Source of the DNA: Anaeromyxobacter oryzae
GTDB lineage: Bacteria > Myxococcota > Myxococcia > Myxococcales > Anaeromyxobacteraceae
Reading direction: 5' to 3'
DNA: 64,000 nt
Assembly (NCBI RefSeq): GCF_023169945.1
Contig: NZ_AP025591.1
Location: forward strand, 5,204,481-5,268,480
The notes beneath the pieces were generated by a model. The model had not been told where the DNA came from. It did not search any database and saw only the letters and a program-made list of their open reading frames with translations. The stretch's first letter is position 1; every line of letters begins with the position of its first letter. Both the position numbers and the translations under genes were made by a program. Shown here piece after piece: positions 26,296 through 34,797 of the stretch.

Positions 26296-26369
26296 GCGTG
26301 ACTCCCTCCCGGAGGAGAGGAGAGCACGGCCGGAGGCGGCGGGGAAGTCCGGCGGACCGGGGGCCAGGT

Positions 26370-27656
26370 CTACGGGCCGGGCCGGTGCACCGGGACGACG
26401 TACGGGCCCTCGGGGATGACGGCGACGTGGCGATCCCCGCTGTCCCGCACGCTGGCGCGGACCGCGGCCTCGACGGAGGCGACGACCTCCACGCCGGTGA
26501 GAGCGCGCTCCTCCGGCTTCAGCGCCGGGGCGTACAGGTGCACGCGCGCGCGGCGTGTCGCCTTGAGCTGCATCTGCGTCTGCCACTCGTCGACGTCCGC
26601 GAAGCGCTTCCGGCCGATGTCGGCGAGGAACCCATCCGGCCCGAGCCCGACGAGACGGCGCTGGGCGTCGACGTACGCGCGCGAGCCCATCCCCTCGGAG
26701 CACTCGGAGGCGATGATCAGGTCGCCGCCGGGCTCGACGATCTCGAGGGGCGCCACCATCCCCTTCACCGTCTGGTAGTAGGTCTTGTCGAGCGGGTACC
26801 CGGCGGCGCTCGTGACCACCGTGCGAAACCGGCGCGACACGGGCACCATGGCGTAGCGCTCGACGAACGCGACCGCGTCGCGGTGGCTCGCCACCACCTC
26901 GCCGAAGTTCACGAACGAGAGCCGCCGCTGCTCGTCGATGACGGTGTTCACGGCGAGGACGCGGCCGATCTTGCCGGCGACCTCGAGCTGCTCGCGGTGC
27001 AGCGGGTTCCCGTCCAGGACGCAGTTGTCCGCGCGCGGGTGCGCCATGAACCGCGCGCTGTGGAACGTCGTGATGGTGTCCTTGTGCGCGACGCCCGGGG
27101 CCATCACCTTCCGGCCGCCCGAGTAGCCGGCCATGAAGTGCGGCTCGACGAGCCCGGTGACGATCTTCAGGTCCGCCCCCGCGAAGCGCCGGTCGATCTT
27201 GACGGGCGTCCCGGCGGCGGTCGCGCCGAGATCGACGTGGGCGGCGTCGTCGCGCGCGTCGTGGTTCTCGACGGACACGGTCCGGAGCACCCACGGATCG
27301 CCGATCAGCTCCTCGAGCTCGGCGCCCACGTTCGGCCGGTGGAGCCCGGTCGCGACGAGCACCCGGATGCGCGCCGGCTCCACGCCTGCCGCGATGAGGG
27401 CCCGGAGGAGGGGTGGCAGCACGAGGCCGTTCGGCGCCGGCCGCGTGATGTCGCACACGAGGATGCAGGCGCTCGCGGCGCCGCGCGCCTCCTCGACGAT
27501 GGGGCGCGCGGCGACCGGCGCCTCGAGCGCGCCCGCCACGGCGCCGACCGGGTCCGGGAGCAGCGGCATGGGCGGCTTCCGCACGATCGTGACGTCGAGG
27601 TCGTCCGGGAGCCGGACCGGGAGCATGCCGCGCCCGTAGCTCAGGTCGACTTGCAT
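26370..27656 (-). CDS. larA: LarA family nickel-pincer-dependent racemase/epimerase
   Basis: The 428-residue protein is a LarA homologue of normal length. VATGLHRPN gives His106, EPHFMAGYSGGRKVMAPG gives His173 and Lys183, and TTFHSARF gives His199. These correspond to the catalytic His pair, the lysine that covalently holds the nickel-pincer nucleotide, and the nickel-binding His of Lactobacillus LarA. Substrate in this superfamily varies (lactate, malate, sugar acids), so lactate racemase is only one option. The cofactor genes larB, larC and larE are not in the window. Confidence 0.85.
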   Translation of the reverse strand: MQVDLSYGRGMLPVRLPDDLDVTIVRKPPMPLLPDPVGAVAGALEAPVAARPIVEEARGAASACILVCDITRPAPNGLVLPPLLRALIAAGVEPARIRVLVATGLHRPNVGAELEELIGDPWVLRTVSVENHDARDDAAHVDLGATAAGTPVKIDRRFAGADLKIVTGLVEPHFMAGYSGGRKVMAPGVAHKDTITTFHSARFMAHPRADNCVLDGNPLHREQLEVAGKIGRVLAVNTVIDEQRRLSFVNFGEVVASHRDAVAFVERYAMVPVSRRFRTVVTSAAGYPLDKTYYQTVKGMVAPLEIVEPGGDLIIASECSEGMGSRAYVDAQRRLVGLGPDGFLADIGRKRFADVDEWQTQMQLKATRRARVHLYAPALKPEERALTGVEVVASVEAAVRASVRDSGDRHVAVIPEGPYVVPVHRPGP

Positions 27657-27696
27657 GGGGCCCTCATAACCACCGGCCCGGCGCGGCGCTCGGTCC

Positions 27697-30108
27697 TCAC
27701 TCCGCGATCCGGATCACCTGCACCGGCGCGACCCCGTTCCCGGCCGTGAGCACGACGCCACTCCGTCCGTCGGTCCCCGTGACCGCCTTCGCGTCGAAGA
27801 TCCGGGTGAGCGCGGCCGGCGCCCCGAACCCGTCCCCGCCGATGCCCGCGCACCCCGCCGAGCCCGCCACGCAGCCGTCCTCCCCGGCGAAGTCGGTGAT
27901 CAGGGCCGGGACGGCCGCCGTCGTCCGGTAGACGTGGACCCCCGAGACCGCGTCGTCGAGACCGACGTACAGCGCCGCGGGCGTGGCGACGAGCAGCGTG
28001 GCCGCGTCCGCGGCGGGCTGCCCGAGCCGAGCGAGGCCGGCGGCGTCGGCCGCGACGAGCGCCCAGTCGCCGCCTTCGCAGGCGACGGGATCGGCGCCGC
28101 CGGCCGGGTCGCACGCCCAGAGCTGCGGCCCCGACCTCGTGTTGCGGATCGCGTAGAGCCGGCCGTTCCAGCTCGCCACCTGCGGCCACGCACGGTCGCG
28201 CGGCAGGAGGTCGGCCGCGCGCACCGGCGCGACGGACGCGCCGGCGTCGTACCCGGCGGAGGAGGCCGGCGCGCAGTCCGCGAAGTCGGCCGGCCCCGCC
28301 GGCGTCGACGTCCTCGAGACGATGCAGCCCACGCTCGAGAAGGCGTAGAGCCGGCCCGCGTGCTCCGCGAGCGCGTCGACCATCGCGATCGGCGGGAACG
28401 TGGCCGTCGCGGCCCGGAACGCGTCATCGACGCGCAGGTCGACGGCATCGGAGCCGACCCGCGCGTCCAGCCCCGGCGCGCGCGGCGTGGTCTTCAGCGC
28501 GATCCCGTACGGTCTGCTGCCGCCGGTATCGGAGAACCCGAGGTACAGCCACCCGCCGCTCGAGAGCGCGGCGGTGAGGCTCCGCGTCGCGCCGCCGAGG
28601 AGCTGGGAGAGGTCGACGTACGAGAACGCGAGCGGCGACGTTCCGGGCTGGCTCGCGTAGACGTAATCCAGATCTCCGGCGGCACGGGCGCCGCCGAGGA
28701 GCAGCCACTCCTGCCCGCCGACGACGGCGGTCGCGAGGAGCCCGCGTCCGTCCTCGTCGTCCGGTCCGCACGTGTCCGCCGCGGCGTCGCGCACGCACCC
28801 GTAGAACCCGACGGACGTGTACGGCGGATGGGCGTTCCGGCTGAGGTTGCCCGTCGTGTCTCGCGGGAAGGACAGCGCGACGGACGCAGGCGCGCCGCCG
28901 TCCGGTGACATCCGCGCGAGTCCGGTCCCCGTCCGGCTCGGACCTAGGTAGACATCCGCGCCGAGCGGCGCGACGAACGCGAACGTGCTCGCGTCGCCGA
29001 GAGGATCCACGGCGACGACGCTGGCGCTCACCCCGGGCACCGTCACGCCCGCGACGACGCCGTCGTTGGAGATCGCCGCCGCGAGGCATGGCCCGCCGTC
29101 GTTCGCGTCGGTGCCGCTCGCGGACCCGGAGAGCCGCAGGAGCCCGCCCGCCTCCGTGCGGTACGTCCAGGAGAAGGTCGCCACCGCGCCGCCGGCGACG
29201 TCCACCGGGCCCGCGGGCGCGGCGACGAGCGAGACGGCGGCCGTGCTCCCCGGCGCGGGCGCGAGCGGCGCCGGCGCGACGCCCAGCGCGGCCGCGTCCC
29301 CGCGGTTCGCGACCGTCATCGTGACCGCGAAGGCCCCCGCCGCGATCGCGTCCGGAAGCGAGAGCGCCGCCTCGAGGGCGGCCCGCCGCTCGACGCGGGC
29401 GGCGAGCCGGAGCGGGGCCGATGCCGGCGGGGCCGAGAACGGCGCCCCGCTCGCGGCGTCCACGCAGTCCACCCTCGGCGAGAGCGCCGCGTCGCCAGCC
29501 GTCTCCGCCCGGTACGTCCACGTGAACACCGCGCGCGCGCCCTCGTCGAGGCGCCGCGCCGCCGGCGCGCCGGTCTGCACGAGCGTGACCGTACCGCCGA
29601 CGTCCATCGCAGGAGAGAGCTCCACGGGAGCTCCGCCGCGGTGCTCGACCGTGAGCGTCGCCGTGATCGTCTGCCCGGTGCTCGCGAGCGCCGGCACCAG
29701 GCTGCCCGTCGCCGCGAGGATGCTGGGCGCGTCCGCCAGCGCGCGGTAGCCGCCGGCGAGGACGCCGCGGCCGAAGGGCCCCTCGACCACGAGGTCGTGG
29801 AGGCCGGGCGCGATGGAGGCCGGCACGCGCGCCCGGAGGGTTCCGGGGTCGACCCACTCCACCGCTTCCAGGTCCACGGCATCCAGCCAGGCGCGGTACG
29901 TGCCCGCCACCCGGCTCTCGCGATGATCGACGCTCTGGACCACCTCGAGCCGGAAGGCCTCGCCGCGGATGGTGACCTCCTGCGGCGCGCCCGCGAGCCC
30001 CGCCGGCGGCTCGACGGTGGTCGGGTGCGGCGGTGTCGGGGTGGCCGCGCGCTGGCAGCCCGCGAGGAGCGCCGCGGCCGCCACGGCGAGGAGCTCAGAG
30101 CGCGTCAT
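27697..30108 (-). CDS. Large surface lipoprotein with IPT/CARDB-like domains
   Basis: The 803-residue protein begins MTRSELLAVAAAALLAGC (lipobox LAGC). An IPT/TIG-like domain follows (EVTIRGEAFRLEV to VPASIAPGLHDLVVEGPFG), then two CARDB-like Ig domains (TVEHRGGAPVELSPAMD and TVANRGDAAALGVAPAP). The C-terminal 400 residues form a beta-propeller-like region (GLARMSPDGG, GWLYLGFSDTGGSRPYG, RLYAFSSVGC, LYAIRNTRSGPQLWACD). It is a secreted adhesin- or sensor-like protein of unknown role. Its start overlaps the end of the upstream barrel gene by 14 bases. Confidence 0.78.
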   Translation of the reverse strand: MTRSELLAVAAAALLAGCQRAATPTPPHPTTVEPPAGLAGAPQEVTIRGEAFRLEVVQSVDHRESRVAGTYRAWLDAVDLEAVEWVDPGTLRARVPASIAPGLHDLVVEGPFGRGVLAGGYRALADAPSILAATGSLVPALASTGQTITATLTVEHRGGAPVELSPAMDVGGTVTLVQTGAPAARRLDEGARAVFTWTYRAETAGDAALSPRVDCVDAASGAPFSAPPASAPLRLAARVERRAALEAALSLPDAIAAGAFAVTMTVANRGDAAALGVAPAPLAPAPGSTAAVSLVAAPAGPVDVAGGAVATFSWTYRTEAGGLLRLSGSASGTDANDGGPCLAAAISNDGVVAGVTVPGVSASVVAVDPLGDASTFAFVAPLGADVYLGPSRTGTGLARMSPDGGAPASVALSFPRDTTGNLSRNAHPPYTSVGFYGCVRDAAADTCGPDDEDGRGLLATAVVGGQEWLLLGGARAAGDLDYVYASQPGTSPLAFSYVDLSQLLGGATRSLTAALSSGGWLYLGFSDTGGSRPYGIALKTTPRAPGLDARVGSDAVDLRVDDAFRAATATFPPIAMVDALAEHAGRLYAFSSVGCIVSRTSTPAGPADFADCAPASSAGYDAGASVAPVRAADLLPRDRAWPQVASWNGRLYAIRNTRSGPQLWACDPAGGADPVACEGGDWALVAADAAGLARLGQPAADAATLLVATPAALYVGLDDAVSGVHVYRTTAAVPALITDFAGEDGCVAGSAGCAGIGGDGFGAPAALTRIFDAKAVTGTDGRSGVVLTAGNGVAPVQVIRIAE

Positions 30109-30718
30109 AGCGGAACCCCAGCGCGAGCCCGACGGTGGTGAGCGATCCTCCGAGGCTCGCGAACCCCGGATCGCCGTGCCAGGCGACGCGGACCTCGGCG
30201 AACGGGGTCGCGTCACCGAGCCGGAGGCCCCAGGCCATCGAAGCGTGCACGACCGGCACCCACCCGGCCTCCGGCGGCGCGTCGCTCCCCGCGACGGTCA
30301 CGTCGCCCTCGACGTGCGCCGCGCCGCCGCCGACCGTCCCCCACATCGGCCAGCCCTCGGTTCCGTCGCGCCACGCCACGGAGAGGAGGATCGGGACGTA
30401 CTGCGCGTCGCCGCTGATCTCCACCGCGCGTCCCGAGAGCAGCACCGAGTCGGTCCGGTGGTGCGCGTAGCTGCCGACCTCGAGCGCGAGCCCGACGCGC
30501 CCGTCGGCGAGCGCCGTCTGCCACGTCGCCTCCGCCGCGACCGTGAGCGGACGCATGCCCCCGGGCGACCACGCGACGCCGAGCTTCGGCGCGAGCGCGA
30601 GGCGACGCGCGTGGGTGACCGGTGCTGCGCCGCCGGCCGCGGGGCCGGTCTGGCCGAGGCTCGCCCCCGGAGTCGCCCCGAGCACGACGAGCGCGAGGAT
30701 CCCAACGCGCGAGCGCAT
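30095..30718 (-). CDS. Putative outer-membrane beta-barrel protein
   Basis: The 207-residue protein has a signal peptide (MRSRVGILALVVLGATPGAS, cut near SLGQ) and alternating amphipathic strands ending LGFRYDAL, with a terminal hydrophobic residue. Repeated short strands (LTVAAEATWQTAL, VGLALEVGSYAH, TPFAEVRVAWHG, LTTVGLALGFRY) fit a small eight-strand barrel. GGGGGGAA precedes the ATG. It is translationally coupled to the large lipoprotein gene downstream, so the two probably work together at the outer membrane. Confidence 0.65.
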   Translation of the reverse strand: MRSRVGILALVVLGATPGASLGQTGPAAGGAAPVTHARRLALAPKLGVAWSPGGMRPLTVAAEATWQTALADGRVGLALEVGSYAHHRTDSVLLSGRAVEISGDAQYVPILLSVAWRDGTEGWPMWGTVGGGAAHVEGDVTVAGSDAPPEAGWVPVVHASMAWGLRLGDATPFAEVRVAWHGDPGFASLGGSLTTVGLALGFRYDAL

Positions 30719-31007
30719 GTTCCCCCCCGCTCCGGGAGACATCGCGGCGCGAGCACGACGCGGGTCGTCTCCGGATCGGCGACATGGTAGCGCCCGATGA
30801 ACGCCGCGGCGGTAGCCGACCTCTCAAGGTGCGCGGGATCCGGTCGAGGTGCGCGGCGAAGCCGCGTGCGCGAGGGCTTGGCCCCGAGGAGCCGCGCGCT
30901 CCGGGCGAGGATTCACGGAACGTCAGGCCGCGAGCGGGGCCGGTACGACGAGGGAGGTCCGCTGCACACGCTGGTGCTAGCTTCCGGCTCGAGCATCCAG
31001 CTCGTGG

Positions 31008-32540
31008 TTGGGGGACCACGTGGGTCCGCGCACGAACGAACACGGCGCGAGGCGCCGTGCCAGACGCAAGGACCGCAGCGCACCGCGCGGCGCGTCCTCG
31101 ACGCTCTTCGCGGCCGGGGGGCGCGTCCTGGCGATCCTCGGCGTGCTGGTGCTGTTCACGAGGGCCGACGCGTATGTGGTTCGCGCCGCCGGTCGACCGA
31201 TCGCCACGGTCTGGACGATGGTTTTCGCGATCGGCGCCGTGGTGCTCGCGGTGGCGATGTATCGCGCTCGCGCGCGAGAACGCCCGGGACGTGCCCCGCC
31301 GGAGCGGACGGGCGCAGCGCCGTGCGCGGAGCAGGATGCGGAGGTCGCGCAGCTCCGACGGCAGGTGACGGTCGTCCACGTGGCGACGAACGCGGCCTCC
31401 CTGGTCTCCGTGAGCGGGCAGGCCGCCTACCTCCGTGCGCACGGCTTCGCGTTCCGAACCGTCTCGTCGCCTGGCCCGGACCTCCAGGCGTTCGCCGCGC
31501 AGGAAGGAGCGGACGTCTCGGCGGTGCCGATGCCGTCCGGCTTCGCTCCGCTCCGCGCCGCGCTCGCCGTGCTCCGGCTCTGGCGGGTCATCACCGCCGC
31601 TCGTGCGAGCGTCGTCTACGCGGACGCCCCGGCCGGCGCTCGGCTCGCCCTCCTTGCCGCCTGCCTCGCGCGGACCCCCGTTCGCGTCTACGGCATGCGC
31701 CGCCTCCAGCTCCGTGCCGCGACGCTTCCGCGCCGGGTCCTCCTCTGGGCGGACGAGTGGGTCGCGTGCGCCCTCGCGCATCGCGTGCTGGCGGCGAACG
31801 GGTCGCTCCGGCTCGAGGCGATCAGGGAGGGGCTCTGCCCGACGGCGAAGATCCTCGTCCTGGCGGACGGGTGCGGAGACGGCGTCGATGCGGCGGGGAA
31901 TTTCAGGCCGCTCCACGCCGAGGGCCGGCGCGCGGCTCGGGCCCGCCTGGGCATCCCCGAGGACGCAGTGGTCGTCGGGTTCGTCGGCACTCTCGCGCGC
32001 GACGAGGGGATCGCGGAGCTCGACGCGGCGTTCAGGCGCCTCCGCGACGCCGATCGTCGGCTCCACCTCGTGCTGGTGGGAAACGCGGACCCCCGAGATG
32101 TCCGCTCGGGTCTGATCGTCGCGACGCTCCGCGGCGAGCCGTGTGTCCATGTCGCGGGTGACGTCGAGGATCTGGCCAGCGCGTACGGGGCGATGGACGT
32201 CCTCGCGCTGCCCCCGCGTGGAGAGACCTCCTCGCGCGTTGCGCTCGAGGCCGCAGCCATGGCGCTCCCAGTGGTGGCGACCCGGGTACCAGGGTGCGTC
32301 GACGCGGTGGTGGACGGGCAGACGGGGCTGCTCGTCCCACCGGGCGATCCGGGGCGGCTCGCGTCGGCCCTGGCGCGGTACGTCGCGGATCCCGCGCTGC
32401 GGGTGACCCACGGCGAGGCGGCGCGGCGACGCGTCGTCGCCGCGTACCAGCGGGAGCGCATCTGGGATGCGCTCGCCATCGAATACCGATCGCTCGTCGA
32501 CGCCTGCGGCGCCGGTGCTCGCCGCAAGGGCAGCACGTAG
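31008..32540 (+). CDS. Membrane-anchored GT4 family glycosyltransferase
   Basis: The 510-residue protein has an unusual N-terminus: a basic stretch, then two hydrophobic helices (near residues 38-52 and 64-84), then a GT-B fold from about residue 120. The C-terminal Rossmann half shows VVGFVGTLARDEGIAELDAA, LVLVGNAD, VAGDVEDLASAYGAMDVLAL and the E-x7-E motif in PRGETSSRVALEAAAMALP. GT4 enzymes transfer sugars from NDP-sugars to lipid or oligosaccharide acceptors. The frame opens at TTG (31008); a GTG at 31020 is an alternative. It heads the polysaccharide genes that follow. Confidence 0.82.
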   Translation: MGDHVGPRTNEHGARRRARRKDRSAPRGASSTLFAAGGRVLAILGVLVLFTRADAYVVRAAGRPIATVWTMVFAIGAVVLAVAMYRARARERPGRAPPERTGAAPCAEQDAEVAQLRRQVTVVHVATNAASLVSVSGQAAYLRAHGFAFRTVSSPGPDLQAFAAQEGADVSAVPMPSGFAPLRAALAVLRLWRVITAARASVVYADAPAGARLALLAACLARTPVRVYGMRRLQLRAATLPRRVLLWADEWVACALAHRVLAANGSLRLEAIREGLCPTAKILVLADGCGDGVDAAGNFRPLHAEGRRAARARLGIPEDAVVVGFVGTLARDEGIAELDAAFRRLRDADRRLHLVLVGNADPRDVRSGLIVATLRGEPCVHVAGDVEDLASAYGAMDVLALPPRGETSSRVALEAAAMALPVVATRVPGCVDAVVDGQTGLLVPPGDPGRLASALARYVADPALRVTHGEAARRRVVAAYQRERIWDALAIEYRSLVDACGAGARRKGST

Positions 32541-32709
32541 CTGCCCCGCGGCGGTGCGGCCGGATCACGCTCGGCCCGCGCGTGTTGCTGCGGATCGGTT
32601 CCACCGTGGTGGCGACCCCTGCAATCCACGCGTGCCGCGATCGGCGTGTGGGATAAGGGGCCGTGGCGTCGGGGGCTCGCCTTCTCGGCCATCGACGGGG
32701 GGAAGACAC

Positions 32710-34797
32710 ATGACTCGGGAGGAAGCCGCTCCGGCGGCCGGCCGCGGGCGTGCACGCGGAGCAGCGGCGGATGCCAGGCTCGCCCACGGGATCCCGGGAG
32801 TGCCCCGCGCGAGGATCCGCCTGCCGCGGAGGTTGGGCCTCGCCGCAGTCGACGCTGCGATCGCGGCGACGGCGCTGTGCGCCGCGTCGTGGCTCCGCTT
32901 CGATGGAGCACCGCAAGCGGAGTACGCCGCCGTGCTCCCGACGGCCGTGCTGCTCGTGGCGACGAGCCGCACGATCGCCGGCGCGGTGACCGGGATTCAC
33001 GAATGGTCGTATCGGCTCGCGGGGTTCTCGGACGCGATCCGCGTCGGTGCAGCGGCCGTGCTCGGGTCGATCTTCTTCGCCGTCGCGTCACTCTCGACCG
33101 TCGGCTTCCTGATGCCGCGGGCGGTCCTGGCGCTCGAGCTGCTCCTCTCGGGCGCCCTCCTCATGATGGTCCGCTTCGTCCCTCGTGCCGCGCTCGGGTG
33201 GCGGGCGGCGTGGAACGGCATGCAGGCGCGGACGCCGCGCGCGCTCATCGCCGGCCCGGCGGAAGCGTCCGAGCTCCTGTCGCGCACCATCGCGCGCGCG
33301 CCGGACGCGCCGTACCGCGTCGTCGGCTTCGTCGGCGCGGACGCCGAGATGGTGGGCTGCCGCATCGACGGCCACCGGGTCCTGGGGACGCTCCGCGACC
33401 TGCCGGAGCTGTTCCGCCACAGGTCCATCGGCGCCGTGCTGCTCTCGGACGCGCTCCAGCCCGCGGAGCGGATGCGCGAGCTCGTCGATCTGTGCGCGAA
33501 GAGCCGCGTCCGCCTGAAGATCGTCCCGTCCTCGTTCGCACGGATCGGCCCGGGCTCGCCAGGTGCGATCCTCGCCGACCTCTCGCCCGACGACCTCCTC
33601 CCTCGCGACGCGGTCGCCTTCTCGGAGGGCGACGTCCGGGCGCTCGTGTCCGGCCGAAGGGTCCTCGTCACCGGCGCGGGCGGCTCGATCGGCGGGGAGC
33701 TGTGCAGTCAGCTCGCGCGCGCCGGCGTCCGCCGCCTCGTGATGGTCGACATGAACGAGAACGAGCTCTACCTCCGCGCCCGAGCGCTCTCCGACGCTCA
33801 CCCGGGAACGGACGTCGAGGCGGTCGTGGCGGACGTCCGGGAGGCCGGGCCGCTCCTCCGGCTCGGGGCGCGGTACCGCCCCCAGGACGTCTTCCACGCC
33901 GCCGCCCACAAGCACGTGCCGCTAATGGAGTGCGCCGCCGACGAGGCGGTGAAGAACAACGTCTTCGGCAGCCTCAACGTCGCGCGGATGGCCGTCGACT
34001 GCGGCGCGGAGCGGTTCGTCCTCATCTCGACCGACAAGGCGGTGAACCCGTCGTCCGTGATGGGCGCCAGCAAGCGGGTGGCCGAGCTGGTCGTGCGCGA
34101 TCTCGGGCGCTCCTGCACGTCGACGCGGGTGACCGCGGTCCGGTTCGGGAACGTCCTCGGGTCGGCGGGGAGCGTCGTCCCGCTGTTCAAGCAGCAGATC
34201 GCCAACGGCGGGCCGGTGACCGTGACGCACCCGGAGTGCACGCGGTACTTCATGACGATCCGGGAGGCGGTGGGGCTCGTCCTCGTCGCCGGGCTCGGGA
34301 ACTACGGCGAGCTCTGCGTGCTCGACATGGGCGAGCCGATCCGGATCGTCGACCTGGCGCGCAACATGATCGCGCTCTCGGGACGGGTCCCGGGCGAGGA
34401 CGTCGCGCTGACGTACACCGGGCTGCGCCCCGGGGAGAAGCTGCACGAGCAGGTCCTCACGGAGGAGGAGGAGCGCGTCCTCGTCGCGCGGGGACGGATC
34501 CACGTCACGAGCAGCCCGCCGCCTCCGGCGGATCTCGAGGCACGCCTCGCGGAGCTGCGGCGGCTCGCGGACGCGGGAGACTCGGCGGGCGTCGTCGTCG
34601 CGCTGCGGCGACTCGTGCCGACCTACCGATCGCCGGACCCGTCGGCGGCCTCGACGCAGGACGGGAGCGAGCTCCGTGCGCCACCGCGCGAGGGCGCGGG
34701 CGAGCCGGCAGCGCCGAACAACCTGGGAGGACGTCATGGGTACCGAGCGGGAGAGCCTGCGGGTCGTAGGAACGGCGTTGCCGAGCGGATCCCCTGA
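32710..34797 (+). CDS. NDP-sugar 4,6-dehydratase/epimerase, WbpM/CapD-like membrane enzyme
   Basis: The 695-residue protein carries an N-terminal membrane region of about four helices, a CoA-binding-like Rossmann domain and a C-terminal SDR domain. The NAD motif is VTGAGGSIGGELCSQ. HAAAHKHVPLMECAADEAVK and STDKAVNPSSVMGASKR follow; Met replaces the usual Tyr of the SDR triad, as in WbpM/FlaA1-type 4,6-dehydratases. It would make a 4-keto-6-deoxy UDP-sugar for polysaccharide. A Ser/Pro/Ala-rich tail overlaps the next gene by 62 bases, so its last 20 residues may be unconserved. Confidence 0.9.
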   Translation: MTREEAAPAAGRGRARGAAADARLAHGIPGVPRARIRLPRRLGLAAVDAAIAATALCAASWLRFDGAPQAEYAAVLPTAVLLVATSRTIAGAVTGIHEWSYRLAGFSDAIRVGAAAVLGSIFFAVASLSTVGFLMPRAVLALELLLSGALLMMVRFVPRAALGWRAAWNGMQARTPRALIAGPAEASELLSRTIARAPDAPYRVVGFVGADAEMVGCRIDGHRVLGTLRDLPELFRHRSIGAVLLSDALQPAERMRELVDLCAKSRVRLKIVPSSFARIGPGSPGAILADLSPDDLLPRDAVAFSEGDVRALVSGRRVLVTGAGGSIGGELCSQLARAGVRRLVMVDMNENELYLRARALSDAHPGTDVEAVVADVREAGPLLRLGARYRPQDVFHAAAHKHVPLMECAADEAVKNNVFGSLNVARMAVDCGAERFVLISTDKAVNPSSVMGASKRVAELVVRDLGRSCTSTRVTAVRFGNVLGSAGSVVPLFKQQIANGGPVTVTHPECTRYFMTIREAVGLVLVAGLGNYGELCVLDMGEPIRIVDLARNMIALSGRVPGEDVALTYTGLRPGEKLHEQVLTEEEERVLVARGRIHVTSSPPPPADLEARLAELRRLADAGDSAGVVVALRRLVPTYRSPDPSAASTQDGSELRAPPREGAGEPAAPNNLGGRHGYRAGEPAGRRNGVAERIP

